Positions 8,803-17,355 are shown, counted from the first letter of the stretch. The stretch: 64,000 bases of DNA from an uncultured Aquimarina sp. (GCF_947500065.1 NZ_CANMQT010000006.1:186215-250214), one strand, 5' to 3'. The notes: generated by a model not told the origin, from the sequence alone. Numbers and translations: made by a program.

Positions 8803-9705
8803 TTATTTTAGAATATATTGATATAATAATAAAGAAAGTGAAGCTATAAATAAAACTAGTTTTAGAATAAAACTTAAAGTTTTAAAGTCTTTATTGTTTT
8901 CTGCACTCCAACTTTTAAACATAAAATACAAAAGCGGAGCCACAAGAAGAGCCAAAACTAGTACTACGGCTGTGGAATTACTGAATAGATATGTATAAAC
9001 ATAATAGATGATCAATCCAATTGGAATTATTGTTAACCCACTAACAAGCTTTACTGTACGATCTTTACCTAAGGCAATAGGAATTGTTTGTAAACCAGCA
9101 TTATGATCTCTATCCATCATTAGGCAATCTTTGATAATTTCTCTAATCGTAATAATTACGAAAGCGAAGATGGAATAGTCAACTATAATCAAAAAGATAA
9201 CTTTTTGAGAAGCTCTGTTCTGTTCAGTGATAGCAGGTAGTAAGTCAAAAATCGTAACTGAAATTAAACCTAAAGCCATTAAAAAGGCAATTAAAATATT
9301 TTTGAGAACCAAAATCTCTTTTAAATATGTCGAGTAAATATAAAATATACCGGATACCACAATAAAAAGAGAAGCTAACTTTGGTTTTCCAATCATATTT
9401 GAAAGATAAAAACCAATACCAACTCCAATAACATTAAAAATTATAAAAAGACGGTTCATGATCTTTTCAGAAATAACAGTCTCTGTCGTTTCTTTTTGAG
9501 TACTATATTCTTTGTTCTGAATATGAATCATAACATTTGCTGCTGCCACTAAAGAGATTGTAGAAATTATCAAAAGTGAAATCCCGAATCCATTTAAAGT
9601 AATATCAACGTCAAAAGGCTCAAAAAGGCCATATTTAATACATAGCTGCGCTAGTGCTATAAGAATTAGATTATCGAATTTAATTAGCTTTAAATATGCT
9701 TGCAT
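8803..9705 (-). CDS. UbiA-family prenyltransferase-like protein with a degenerate first Asp motif
   Basis: A 300-residue protein with about eight to nine transmembrane helices, of the UbiA family. Flavobacterial relatives are annotated as geranylgeranylglycerol-phosphate geranylgeranyltransferases. Active members carry an NDxxDxxxD motif in the first cytoplasmic loop. Here that place reads NVMIHIQNKEYS (57-68), with no aspartate. The second motif is also reduced: IIKDCLMMDRDH (190-201) keeps D193, D198 and D200 but loses the middle acidic position. The rest of the fold (HNAGLQTIPIALGK) is kept. It may be an altered or inactive enzyme. It is the first gene of the unit with maf. Confidence 0.82.
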   Translation of the reverse strand: MQAYLKLIKFDNLILIALAQLCIKYGLFEPFDVDITLNGFGISLLIISTISLVAAANVMIHIQNKEYSTQKETTETVISEKIMNRLFIIFNVIGVGIGFYLSNMIGKPKLASLFIVVSGIFYIYSTYLKEILVLKNILIAFLMALGLISVTIFDLLPAITEQNRASQKVIFLIIVDYSIFAFVIITIREIIKDCLMMDRDHNAGLQTIPIALGKDRTVKLVSGLTIIPIGLIIYYVYTYLFSNSTAVVLVLALLVAPLLYFMFKSWSAENNKDFKTLSFILKLVLFIASLSLLLYQYILK

Positions 9706-9728
9706 AAATGATTACTTTGATTAGTCCG

Positions 9729-9736
9729 CAAATGTA
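9729..9736 (-). promoter_or_regulatory. Candidate -7 box (TACATTTG) for the UbiA-like/maf unit
   Basis: Exact TAnnTTTG match on the minus strand, 23 bases before the start codon at 9705. No clear -33 TTG. Confidence 0.4.
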
Positions 9737-9808
9737 GTAATTAATCTTTTTTATACCTGTATTAACTTAACTCCTTAATTCTGTTGTTTTATTGGGGTAT
9801 AGCCCTTT

Positions 9809-9875
9809 GTTAACGTTAATGGTGGGTTAACGGTATTGAATTTTTCGATTTCATAAAAAGTATGCTATAAATTTG
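9809..9875 (+). promoter_or_regulatory. Upstream region of the peptidase/two-component cluster: GTTAACG repeats and a -7 box
   Basis: Two copies of GTTAACG lie at 9809-9815 and 9826-9832, 17 bases apart. A TAAATTTG box sits at 9868-9875, 30 bases before the ATG at 9906, with a TTG at 9836-9838 that is further away than usual. Direct repeats of this spacing just upstream of the promoter are typical of OmpR-type regulator sites. The cluster encodes such a regulator, so autoregulation is a reasonable inference. Confidence 0.4.
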
Positions 9876-9905
9876 ATCTCATCAACAATCAAAAAACGAA
9901 TAGTA

Positions 9906-11093
9906 ATGCTAAGAATCATCATCATTTTATTTGTAGTGTCCAGTTCTTTTGGACAAACAAAGTATCAGAAAGACTTTGATCATTATTGGAAAACAGTAGA
10001 TCAATATTTTGGATACTTTGATGTTCAGAAGACAAATTGGGATGAAGTACGTAGGATTTATCAACCTTCTGTAGATACAATTCAAAATGATGATGATTTT
10101 ATTCGTCTTTTAGAAAAAACAAATAATGAACTTTATAACGGTCATGTAAGTTTAAATAAAAACTTGGCTTCATCTAGTAGATTACTGCCAACAGGTACTG
10201 ATATTTGGGTGTCTTATAAAAACAATCGTTTTATAGTGTCTGCTATTAGAGAAGGGTTTCCTGCAGAAAAATCAGGCTTATCATTAGGGATGCAAATAAC
10301 TGGATATAATGGAGTTTCTATTTCTGAAGGTATAAAAGCGTTTTTACCTAAAAGCGTTAAAAAACACACCAATATAATGTATGAATATGCAGCCAATCTT
10401 TTAATAGCTGGAACTCATAATACAAAAAGGAGATTGAATGTTAATGACTCATTAACATTCAATCTGGAAAATGTAACTAATAATGGTTCAACAAAACTTG
10501 TAGAAGGAGAGGTTATAGATCATAATATTGGATATATAAAAATCAATAATTCTCTAGGTGATAATAATACGATTCAGATTTTCGATAAAGTTTTAGATAG
10601 CTTGCAGAATACCAACGGAATCATTTTGGATCTTAGAGATACACCTAGTGGAGGGAATACAACTGTGGCAAGAGCTATCATGGGACGTTTTATCACAAAA
10701 GAATCACCATATCAGAGACATCGTTTTTTCTATGAAGAAAAAATGTATGGTATAAAAAGAAATACAATAGAGTTGGTTTCTCCAAGAGGAGGAAATTATT
10801 ACAAATCGTTGGTCATTCTTTGTGGTAAATGGACGGGTAGTATGGGAGAAGGAATTACTATTGGGTTTGATGGGATGAATAGAGCAGAAATAGTAGGAAC
10901 GGATATGGCGGATTTACTGGGTGCGATTTATAATTTTACACTACAAGATACTAGAATTGGGTTTCAGATCCCTGTAGAAAAGTTATATCATGTAAATGGA
11001 ACACCGAGAGAGGATTTTAGACCAAAACATTATATCTTAGATACCCAAGATCAATTGCAGAAAGCAATTGAAATTATTAAAGAATCTTTATAA
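9906..11093 (+). CDS. Exported S41 family peptidase
   Basis: A 395-residue protein with a signal peptide (residues 1-17, ending SSFGQ), a PDZ-like segment (about 105-140) and an S41 (tail-specific/C-terminal processing) protease domain. IILDLRDTPSGG precedes the nucleophile region GKWTGSMGEG, with S312 as the likely catalytic serine. The frame opens at a TTG 33 bases upstream, but ATG 9906 gives a proper signal peptide and follows a leader (AATCAAAAAACGAATA) similar to those before two other genes of the cluster. Its stop shares one base with the start of the histidine kinase, so the two are translationally coupled. It probably works in the periplasm. Confidence 0.87.
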   Translation: MLRIIIILFVVSSSFGQTKYQKDFDHYWKTVDQYFGYFDVQKTNWDEVRRIYQPSVDTIQNDDDFIRLLEKTNNELYNGHVSLNKNLASSSRLLPTGTDIWVSYKNNRFIVSAIREGFPAEKSGLSLGMQITGYNGVSISEGIKAFLPKSVKKHTNIMYEYAANLLIAGTHNTKRRLNVNDSLTFNLENVTNNGSTKLVEGEVIDHNIGYIKINNSLGDNNTIQIFDKVLDSLQNTNGIILDLRDTPSGGNTTVARAIMGRFITKESPYQRHRFFYEEKMYGIKRNTIELVSPRGGNYYKSLVILCGKWTGSMGEGITIGFDGMNRAEIVGTDMADLLGAIYNFTLQDTRIGFQIPVEKLYHVNGTPREDFRPKHYILDTQDQLQKAIEIIKESL

Positions 11094-12490
11094 TGAAGCA
11101 GAAAGTAAATACACTCATCATCACATCTATTATAGCTTTAATAGCACTATGTGCGATACAAGCATATTTGATATATAATACCTATCAGTTAAAGAAAGAT
11201 CTTTTTATTAGAGAAACTAAGAAAGCCATTAGTAATATTGATAATACCAAAGAAATGGATTCATTGGCAGAGGCTTGGTATACGCATCTTAGTGAAAGTC
11301 TTATTGAATACAAAAAGAATAATATTCGTAAAAAAGAAGCTCTCAATAGGTTTAAACCTATAACGGATTCTCTTAATCATTTGTTTATATCGTATTATAA
11401 AAAAGAAATAGCTAGTCGTAACTTAGAATATGATATACAATACAAAAAAGATATTAAAAGTATTGTGATTTTTGAGGAAGAAGAAATGGACTCTATTTTT
11501 TCTGCAGCGGATGGTGAAAATGTCTATGCTTTTGGAGAAAAATTTTCCAAAAAAGATGAAGTTGTTATGAGTAAAGCTCGATGGTTTACAGATTTAGATT
11601 ATGAGAATGATATTAATGGAGGAGTTATCGATGTATCTCTGGATATAGAGGTAAGAACTATAGATTACATCAATATTATTGGGTGGAAACGAATAGTATT
11701 TAGACAAATGGCCACTTTATTTATCGTATCAGTATTATTGTTTCTTTTTGTGGTGAGTTTATTATTCTACTCCATTAGAAATCTAATTCGTCAGAAAAAG
11801 TTAGCAGATATAAAAACTGATTTCATTAATAATATTACTCACGAGCTTAAAACCCCGATGGCAACCTTAGGAATTGCATCCAAAAGTTTAAGAAAAAGCG
11901 AGATACAAAACTCTCCAGAAGCCTTTGATAATACGTTAGATATACTGGATCGTCAGAATAATAGATTACAAAAACTGGTGGATCAAGTAGTTACCAATAG
12001 TTTGGGATCAGAAGAAATAACACTTAAAAAAGAAGAGGTGTTAGACGATACTTATTTTCAGAATGTTCTTAAAGATTTCGAATTATCCGTTCAGGATAAA
12101 AATGTGAGTATTACATCAAAAATTGAATTTAGAGAGGTGCATTTGAGTATCGATAAATTTATGTTTACTACTGCGTTATTAAATGTTTTAGACAATGCTG
12201 TTAAGTATGGTAAAGAAAAAGTAGAAATAGTTTTCAGAACCTATTTAAGAGACGATCAATATGAGATATCTATTCATGATAATGGGATAGGAATTCATGA
12301 GAAGGAACAACGTAAAATTTTTGAAAAATTCTATCGAATTAGCAAGGGAGATGTTCATGATGTAAAAGGATTAGGATTAGGGCTGTTTTATACAAGTCAG
12401 ATTGTTAAAGCACATCAAGGAACTGTTACTTTAGAAAGCAAACCAGATTTAGGAACCACATTTACTATAACGCTACCTATAAACGAATAA
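11093..12490 (+). CDS. Sensor histidine kinase of a two-component system
   Basis: A 465-residue kinase with two membrane helices (about 8-28 and 205-227) flanking a periplasmic sensor region of some 175 residues with no recognised domain. The cytoplasmic part has the H box NNITHELKTPMA with H250, the N box LNVLDNAVKYG, the G1 box HDNGIGI and the G2 box GLGLGLFYTSQIV. It overlaps the S41 peptidase stop by one base and is followed 2 bases later by its response regulator. The tight coupling to a peptidase suggests that proteolysis of a periplasmic substrate, or the peptidase itself, is part of the signal; this is inference. Confidence 0.95.
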   Translation: MKQKVNTLIITSIIALIALCAIQAYLIYNTYQLKKDLFIRETKKAISNIDNTKEMDSLAEAWYTHLSESLIEYKKNNIRKKEALNRFKPITDSLNHLFISYYKKEIASRNLEYDIQYKKDIKSIVIFEEEEMDSIFSAADGENVYAFGEKFSKKDEVVMSKARWFTDLDYENDINGGVIDVSLDIEVRTIDYINIIGWKRIVFRQMATLFIVSVLLFLFVVSLLFYSIRNLIRQKKLADIKTDFINNITHELKTPMATLGIASKSLRKSEIQNSPEAFDNTLDILDRQNNRLQKLVDQVVTNSLGSEEITLKKEEVLDDTYFQNVLKDFELSVQDKNVSITSKIEFREVHLSIDKFMFTTALLNVLDNAVKYGKEKVEIVFRTYLRDDQYEISIHDNGIGIHEKEQRKIFEKFYRISKGDVHDVKGLGLGLFYTSQIVKAHQGTVTLESKPDLGTTFTITLPINE

Positions 12491-12492
12491 TT

Positions 12493-13173
12493 ATGCAGTA
12501 TATATTATTAGCAGAAGATGATTTTGATTTCGGAAGTATCTTAAAACAATATTTAGAACTTCATGGATATAAAGTGATTTGGGCTCAAGATGGCAAGGAG
12601 GCGCTGCAAGTTTTTTCTCAAGAACAATTTGATATCTGTGTTTTTGATGTAATGATGCCTAAGATGGATGGTTTTACGCTAGCAGAAAAGGTGATAGAGT
12701 TAAACCCTGAAATTCCTTTTATTTTTCTTACTGCCAAAAAAATGAAAGAAGATAAAATCCGCGGATTAAAACTGGGAGCAGATGATTACATCGTGAAACC
12801 TTTTGAAGCAGATATTCTGGTGTTAAGACTTCAGAATATTCTAAAACGTTCACAGAGAGTTCAAACCATAAGAGAAGAAATTATAGCAATAGGTGATTAT
12901 AAATTTGATCCAATCAATCACTGCTTAAAGCTACATGAAGAAAAGCAAAAGTTGACAGAGAAAGAAACTGTATTAATTCAATATCTGTACGATCATAAAA
13001 ACACAATGATAAAACGAGATAATTTGCTAAAAGACGTATGGGGAAATGACGATTTCTTTTCCGGTAGAAGTATGGATGTGTTTATAAGTAGATTAAGAAA
13101 ATATTTTAAACAAGATAAAAATATAACGATAGAAAGTGTAAGAGGAGTAGGGCTTACTTTTAATTTAGAATAA
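12493..13173 (+). CDS. OmpR-family response regulator
   Basis: A 226-residue protein with a receiver domain (acidic pair D9-D10, phospho-acceptor D52, T80, K102) and a winged-helix DNA-binding domain ending in SVRGVGLTFNL. It is the partner of the kinase 2 bases upstream. Candidate targets are the GTTAACG repeats before the cluster. Confidence 0.96.
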   Translation: MQYILLAEDDFDFGSILKQYLELHGYKVIWAQDGKEALQVFSQEQFDICVFDVMMPKMDGFTLAEKVIELNPEIPFIFLTAKKMKEDKIRGLKLGADDYIVKPFEADILVLRLQNILKRSQRVQTIREEIIAIGDYKFDPINHCLKLHEEKQKLTEKETVLIQYLYDHKNTMIKRDNLLKDVWGNDDFFSGRSMDVFISRLRKYFKQDKNITIESVRGVGLTFNLE

Positions 13174-13202
13174 ATAGTATACATCAATCAAAATCAAATC
13201 AT

Positions 13203-14414
13203 ATGAGAACAGTAATCAAAGCACTTATCTTTTTTGTAGGATATAGTGTCATTAGTCAAACAAACATTCAAAAATTAGAGCACAAATTAGATTCTATTTA
13301 TAAAAACAGTAGTATTAGTGGCTTCGGTGTTTCGGTTATCACGCCAGACGAAATACTTTTTGAAAAAGGATTTGGATATGCGGATAAAGCGGTAGAAAAA
13401 GGATATACAGTAAATACAATACAAAATATAGGATCTGTTTCTAAGACGTTTATAGGAATAGCACTTATGAAAGCTATTGAACAAGGTAAACTATCCGAAG
13501 ATACGCCGATTAACGATATTCTTCCATTTAAAGTAGAGCATCCTAAATTTCCGGAAACACCAATTTTGGTAAAACATTTAGCAACACATACTTCTTCAAT
13601 TTTGGATACAGAAGCGTATGAAAAAAGTTATGTTTTAGAACCAGATAGTACGTTGGATTTAGAAAGTTATACAAAAGAAGAGCAAAAGGAATATAAGGCG
13701 ATGTCTGCTAATAAGAAATACAGTCTTAAAGATTTTCTTTACAATCATCTAAATCCTGAAGGATTGTGGTATTCTAAGAAAAATTACAAAAAACAAAAAC
13801 CAGGAGAACGCTATGAGTATTCAAATGTCGGTTCTGCTTTACTTGCTTTTGTAATTGAATTAGCAACCGAAACTCCATTTGAAGAATATACGAAAAAATT
13901 CATTTTTGATAAGTTGAATATGAATAATACAGGCTGGTCGTATGCTTCAATTGATGCATCTAAGCACTCCAAAACGTATACAGAAACAGGAAACGAAATA
14001 CCTAAGTATAGTTTGATAACGTATCCAGATGGAGGAATTAGAAGCAGTGTTAAGGATCTTACATTATATCTGCAAGAATTAATGAAAGGACATTATGGTT
14101 CCGGTAAAATCCTGGAGAAGGAATCATTCACAGAAATGATGTCACCTAAAATATCCAAAGCACAGTTTAATACTAAGAAAGAAATAAAAGATAACTACGG
14201 CTTTTTTTGGGAGGTATCTCCAAAAGGAAAAATGGGGCATAATGGATCTGATCCAGGGATTCTTACACTTATGTACTTTAATAAAAACGAAAAAGTAGGA
14301 GCTATATTTTTTATGAATACTTCTGTAGAGGGAGATAAGGAATTAATCAAATCTGTCCAGAACATATGGAGGTCAATAAAAAAGTATAAAAAAGACTATA
14401 TCAATACGATATAA
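13203..14414 (+). CDS. Exported serine hydrolase, beta-lactamase/penicillin-binding-protein fold
   Basis: A 403-residue class C beta-lactamase-like protein with an N-terminal signal peptide (about 1-19). The catalytic SVSK motif is at 78-81, YSN at 206-208 and HNG at 346-348, so the active site appears complete. Members include D-aminopeptidases, esterases and peptidases, so the substrate is unknown; calling it a drug-resistance enzyme would not be justified. It follows the response regulator after 29 bases, with a leader (CATCAATCAAAATCAAA) like that of its neighbours, and probably belongs to the same operon. Confidence 0.88.
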   Translation: MRTVIKALIFFVGYSVISQTNIQKLEHKLDSIYKNSSISGFGVSVITPDEILFEKGFGYADKAVEKGYTVNTIQNIGSVSKTFIGIALMKAIEQGKLSEDTPINDILPFKVEHPKFPETPILVKHLATHTSSILDTEAYEKSYVLEPDSTLDLESYTKEEQKEYKAMSANKKYSLKDFLYNHLNPEGLWYSKKNYKKQKPGERYEYSNVGSALLAFVIELATETPFEEYTKKFIFDKLNMNNTGWSYASIDASKHSKTYTETGNEIPKYSLITYPDGGIRSSVKDLTLYLQELMKGHYGSGKILEKESFTEMMSPKISKAQFNTKKEIKDNYGFFWEVSPKGKMGHNGSDPGILTLMYFNKNEKVGAIFFMNTSVEGDKELIKSVQNIWRSIKKYKKDYINTI

Positions 14415-14435
14415 AATATTTCAATCATCAACCTG

Positions 14436-14450
14436 TCCGCCTCGGGCGGA
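14436..14450 (+). repeat. Palindromic leader element 1 (TCCGCC-TCG-GGCGGA)
   Basis: A perfect 6-bp GC stem with a 3-base loop, 17 bases before the ATG of the first small secreted gene. The same element, with the third pair changed from G-C to A-T, occurs before the second paralogue at 14952-14966. The flanking CTG and ATCA bases are shared. Confidence 0.7.
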
Positions 14451-14466
14451 TCAAAAAACAAATATC

Positions 14467-14916
14467 ATGAGAACATTAGTAGTATTAATAGTAAGTTTAA
14501 TTTTTGGTTTATCTATAGCCAAAGCACAAACAACAGAAACAGAGTCAACAAAATCTTCATCAGAGTTTTCGATTACATACGACTCAGATACGCCTAACAA
14601 AAAATACTATAGATCTTTTACTGTGTTAGACATGGATGATGATTATAGAATAAAAGTTAGATTTATGAAATCCTTAAAATCTAATGTAAAATCATATTTA
14701 ATAGATCAGTTTGGAGAAGAAAAAATGAAGATAAAAGAAGACACATTTCTTTGGGTTGAAATGGTAGACGAAGAAGAGATGTATGAGATAAAATTAAAAG
14801 GAAACAAATTGCGAATCAATGTTAGTAAGGAATTAGCATCTGATAAACTAATTAAAAGGTTCAAACAAGTTGGAGAAGAATTAAAAAAAATAACTTCTAA
14901 ATCGGAAGAGATTTAA
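14467..14916 (+). CDS. Small secreted protein, family X member 1
   Basis: A 149-residue protein with a signal peptide (1-21, ending AKAQ) and a highly charged mature domain: beta-rich (SITYDSD, YRIKVRF, YEIKLKGNKLRINV) followed by a C-terminal helix. No known domain is recognised. It aligns along its length with the next gene (IKLKGNKLRINVSKE against VKLRKGKLSVFLDKE), so they are tandem paralogues. Two further decayed copies are seen at 17144-17215 and about 19988-20053. The location between a serine hydrolase and an S41 peptidase makes it a candidate substrate, inhibitor or signal for the peptidases. Confidence 0.75.
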   Translation: MRTLVVLIVSLIFGLSIAKAQTTETESTKSSSEFSITYDSDTPNKKYYRSFTVLDMDDDYRIKVRFMKSLKSNVKSYLIDQFGEEKMKIKEDTFLWVEMVDEEEMYEIKLKGNKLRINVSKELASDKLIKRFKQVGEELKKITSKSEEI

Positions 14917-14951
14917 AATCAAAATAATTACAAACATCAATCAATAATCTG

Positions 14952-14966
14952 TCCACCTAAGGTGGA
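14952..14966 (+). repeat. Palindromic leader element 2 (TCCACC-TAA-GGTGGA)
   Basis: A perfect 6-bp stem with a 3-base loop, 24 bases before the ATG of the second small secreted gene. It matches element 1 with a compensatory pair change, so pairing is conserved while sequence is not. Confidence 0.7.
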
Positions 14967-14989
14967 TCATTAATCAAAAAACGAGTATT

Positions 14990-15409
14990 ATGAAAACAAT
15001 CATTTTTATGGTATGTGTAGCGTTAGCTATGCCTACTGTACACGCACAAACAAGTTCTAATTCTAAAGTAACAGTTAACTATTCCAGCGATGATACGGGC
15101 GATAAGGGATATAAAATAAATATTTCGATTTCCAATACGGATGATATTTATAGCTTAAAGGCAAGTTTCCCATCTCATAAAACAGATGATGTGAAAAGGT
15201 TTTTAAATGATCATCTGGATACAGAAATGTCTAAAAACTATGGGTACTATACTTGGAACCATGACAACAAAGGAGAAGACGGGTATAAGGTTAAATTGAG
15301 AAAAGGAAAATTATCTGTCTTTTTGGATAAAGAATCGGTATCTATTGATCTTGTAGATGACTTGATAGATGTTTTTAGTGATCTAAGAGAGTTAATTAAA
15401 AACAAATAA
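14990..15409 (+). CDS. Small secreted protein, family X member 2
   Basis: A 139-residue protein with a signal peptide (1-19, ending VHAQ). The mature part is charged and beta-rich with a final amphipathic helix (DLVDDLIDVFSDLRELIKNK). It is a paralogue of the gene before it, with a related leader carrying the same hairpin. The tail sequence is the part retained in the remnant at 17144-17215. It lies 11 bases before the second S41 peptidase. Function unknown. Confidence 0.75.
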   Translation: MKTIIFMVCVALAMPTVHAQTSSNSKVTVNYSSDDTGDKGYKINISISNTDDIYSLKASFPSHKTDDVKRFLNDHLDTEMSKNYGYYTWNHDNKGEDGYKVKLRKGKLSVFLDKESVSIDLVDDLIDVFSDLRELIKNK

Positions 15410-15420
15410 CAAGTATTCTT

Positions 15421-16998
15421 ATGAATAAAGTAATCGCTTGGATGGTGTTTTTTATGTGCGTCATTTCGATCAATGCCCAACAGACTCAAAAGAATTTTCT
15501 TACTACTAAACAAATATCAGATTTATATAATTTGATGATTACTGAAATAGAATACCTCGACGCAGAGGCTATAATGGTAAGAAATAAAACAAAAGAGGTG
15601 GATTGGGATGAATATAAAGAATATCATAAAAAACAGTTTATTAAAGCTGATAGTTATGAAAGTTTGAGAAAGCATTTTTTTGATTTTGGAAAAGGTTTCA
15701 CGAGTGGACATTCTTATTTTAAGTTTAAGTATCCGATAAAAAAAACGAATAAAGGAAAACAAGAGAGTTCTATTAAAATAGGATTTACATACCCAGAAAT
15801 GTGCTTCTTCGATTTAGAATCAAAAAAAACGATATCAAAAATTAATGGTACAGCAATTAAAGATGTTTTTGAAAAGTTTGTGAATTATGAAACTAGAGCA
15901 AATGGAATAGTAGCTTGTCAGTTTGGTTTTAAATATAGATTCGAAAATAGTTTTCTAAAAATAGATGGAGAATTACCTAAACAAATACTATTTGAAGATG
16001 GTAGTAAAAAGGAGGTGACTTACTCTGTGAGTAATACAGATGAGACATCATATGATCGTTATAGAAAACGTATTGAGGTAGATAAATACCAAGATTGGGA
16101 ATTGATACAGAAAGGATATAAAACTGCTTTGTTCAAGAAGAATAATATAGCTTTAATCAAAATAAAAAACTTTGCGTTTAAGAGAAGTAATAGTGATTTA
16201 CGATGTGCTATAGATGCAGGTGATTCAACTGTTTGTTCAGATATTACAAAACTGAGAAATGGTTTGAAATCTATTGAAAATAGCGTGAACTATCTAATTT
16301 TTGATGTTCAGAGTAACCCTGGTGGGAATGAAAACTCATCGTTTCTGGCAGAATTTTGTCCATTAGAATTTAAAGACCTTAGAGTACAATACAAAAAAAC
16401 TCCTGTTCTTGAGGACAATGATCTTAGGGCAGAGTTGTCATATGGTTTTGAAGGTGCAAATAGATGGTTTGATGAAATCATACAAAATGGGGTTTATGAA
16501 AAAACAGAAAATGGAAGTTTTTTACCTGCAAGAGGAGATTTCTGTCGAGGTGGAAATAATTGTGAATTGGAGTATATTCAGCCTAATAAAACTGCTAAAC
16601 GTAAGTTTAAAAAAATAATCGTTTTAGCTAATGAAAGAACTGCTAGTTCTGCAGATGATTTTGTGTATAGAATGAAAGAATACGGTAACGCAATCATTGT
16701 GGGTCAACCACAATCTGCGGATCTTACTTTCGCTTTAATAGGTGTTGTGTTTTATTTAGATAATAAAGGAGATATAAAGAGAATGTATATAGGTAATAAT
16801 CAAAGGGATTATGATGTTCCTGGTGTTGAACTTTTTCAATTTTCAATACCATATTCTCGAACCGTTGATATAAATGGCGAAATGCTTCAAGGAAATCCTC
16901 TTAAACTTGATCTGTTGGTTGAAATTACTAAAGATAATTTTGAAAATCGTGAACGTAATGTGCTAAATAGAGCTATTGAGAAGTTTACTGCTAAATAG
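15421..16998 (+). CDS. Exported S41 family peptidase, divergent
   Basis: A 525-residue protein with a signal peptide (1-20, ending INAQ). The S41 core is visible in YLIFDVQSNPGGNENS (291-306) and the nucleophile motif NERTASSADDF (404-414), where S409 or S410 should be catalytic. The N-terminal 280 residues are not recognised beyond a FTSGHSYFKF segment like those before S41 domains. A cysteine-containing insert (CRGGNNCELEY) is unusual and may hold a disulfide. It is the last gene of the cluster; a strong terminator begins 28 bases after its stop. Confidence 0.85.
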   Translation: MNKVIAWMVFFMCVISINAQQTQKNFLTTKQISDLYNLMITEIEYLDAEAIMVRNKTKEVDWDEYKEYHKKQFIKADSYESLRKHFFDFGKGFTSGHSYFKFKYPIKKTNKGKQESSIKIGFTYPEMCFFDLESKKTISKINGTAIKDVFEKFVNYETRANGIVACQFGFKYRFENSFLKIDGELPKQILFEDGSKKEVTYSVSNTDETSYDRYRKRIEVDKYQDWELIQKGYKTALFKKNNIALIKIKNFAFKRSNSDLRCAIDAGDSTVCSDITKLRNGLKSIENSVNYLIFDVQSNPGGNENSSFLAEFCPLEFKDLRVQYKKTPVLEDNDLRAELSYGFEGANRWFDEIIQNGVYEKTENGSFLPARGDFCRGGNNCELEYIQPNKTAKRKFKKIIVLANERTASSADDFVYRMKEYGNAIIVGQPQSADLTFALIGVVFYLDNKGDIKRMYIGNNQRDYDVPGVELFQFSIPYSRTVDINGEMLQGNPLKLDLLVEITKDNFENRERNVLNRAIEKFTAK

Positions 16999-17026
16999 AG
17001 GAATCATATTATTCTAAAAATAGAAA

Positions 17027-17064
17027 ATGAGTCTTATCCATGACGATAAGACTCATTTTTTTTA
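17027..17064 (+). terminator. Intrinsic terminator of the peptidase/two-component cluster
   Basis: A perfect 12-bp stem (ATGAGTCTTATC / GATAAGACTCAT) with a 6-base loop, followed by eight T. The stem overlaps the decayed rlmH 3' end: on the minus strand the same bases read as the last codons of rlmH. Confidence 0.9.
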
Positions 17065-17126
17065 TAGCAAACTTCTATATAGTTACTCAATGAAAAATAA
17101 TCGAATTATTCGATTAGAGAATGTCA
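17034..17126 (-). pseudogene. Decayed 3' end of rlmH (remnant copy)
   Basis: These 93 bases align with 21819-21913, the 3' end of intact rlmH, at roughly three quarters identity or better by eye with one 2-base gap. On the minus strand the remnant reads TFSNRIIRLFFIE, then a stop in place of the glutamine codon, then LYRS; intact rlmH reads TFSHQMIRLFFIEQLYRG. The final codons read NESYRHG-stop against NEPYHHR-stop. It lacks the rest of the gene. It lies some 4.8 kb from rlmH in the same orientation, with the GH5-like and M61-like genes between. Confidence 0.8.
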
Positions 17127-17143
17127 ATATAAATAGAGCGCTC

Positions 17144-17215
17144 ATGTCTATTGCCTTTGTAGAAGATTTAATAGATGCGTTTAGCGATTTACGAGAAATT
17201 GTAAAAAATAAGTAA
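17144..17215 (+). pseudogene. Decayed 3' end of a family X gene
   Basis: The last 24 codons, ending DLIDAFSDLREIVKNK-stop, match the tail of the gene at 14990-15409 (DLIDVFSDLRELIKNK) at both protein and DNA level. The frame happens to stay open back to 17027, but that part is the rlmH remnant read on the wrong strand, so the 62-codon frame is a chimera and not a gene. A terminator follows at 17239, as if for a once-complete gene. Confidence 0.78.
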
Positions 17216-17238
17216 TCTTTAAGGGGAATTTTCTTAAG

Positions 17239-17273
17239 AGCACAGGATATAACAATTGTATTCTGTGCTTTTT
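17239..17273 (+). terminator. Intrinsic terminator after the family X remnant
   Basis: An 11-bp stem (AGCACAGGATA / TATTCTGTGCT, one G-U wobble) with a 9-base loop, followed by TTTTTG. No intact gene precedes it, which fits loss of the body of the gene at 17144-17215. Confidence 0.8.
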
Positions 17274-17355
17274 GTCTTTAGGTATTTTAGAAGCCAAAAG
17301 TTAAAATATTTTAAGATATACGCGTTATGAATAGACTAACTTAAAACCTAACAAA

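Noticed and set aside
13203..14414. Serine hydrolase as an antibiotic-resistance beta-lactamase
   Set aside because: The fold and motifs are shared by many peptidases and esterases, and the context is a peptidase cluster.
17027..17215. A 62-codon open frame on the plus strand
   Set aside because: Its first half is the rlmH remnant read on the wrong strand and only its last 24 codons match a real gene family, so it is a chimera of two remnants.
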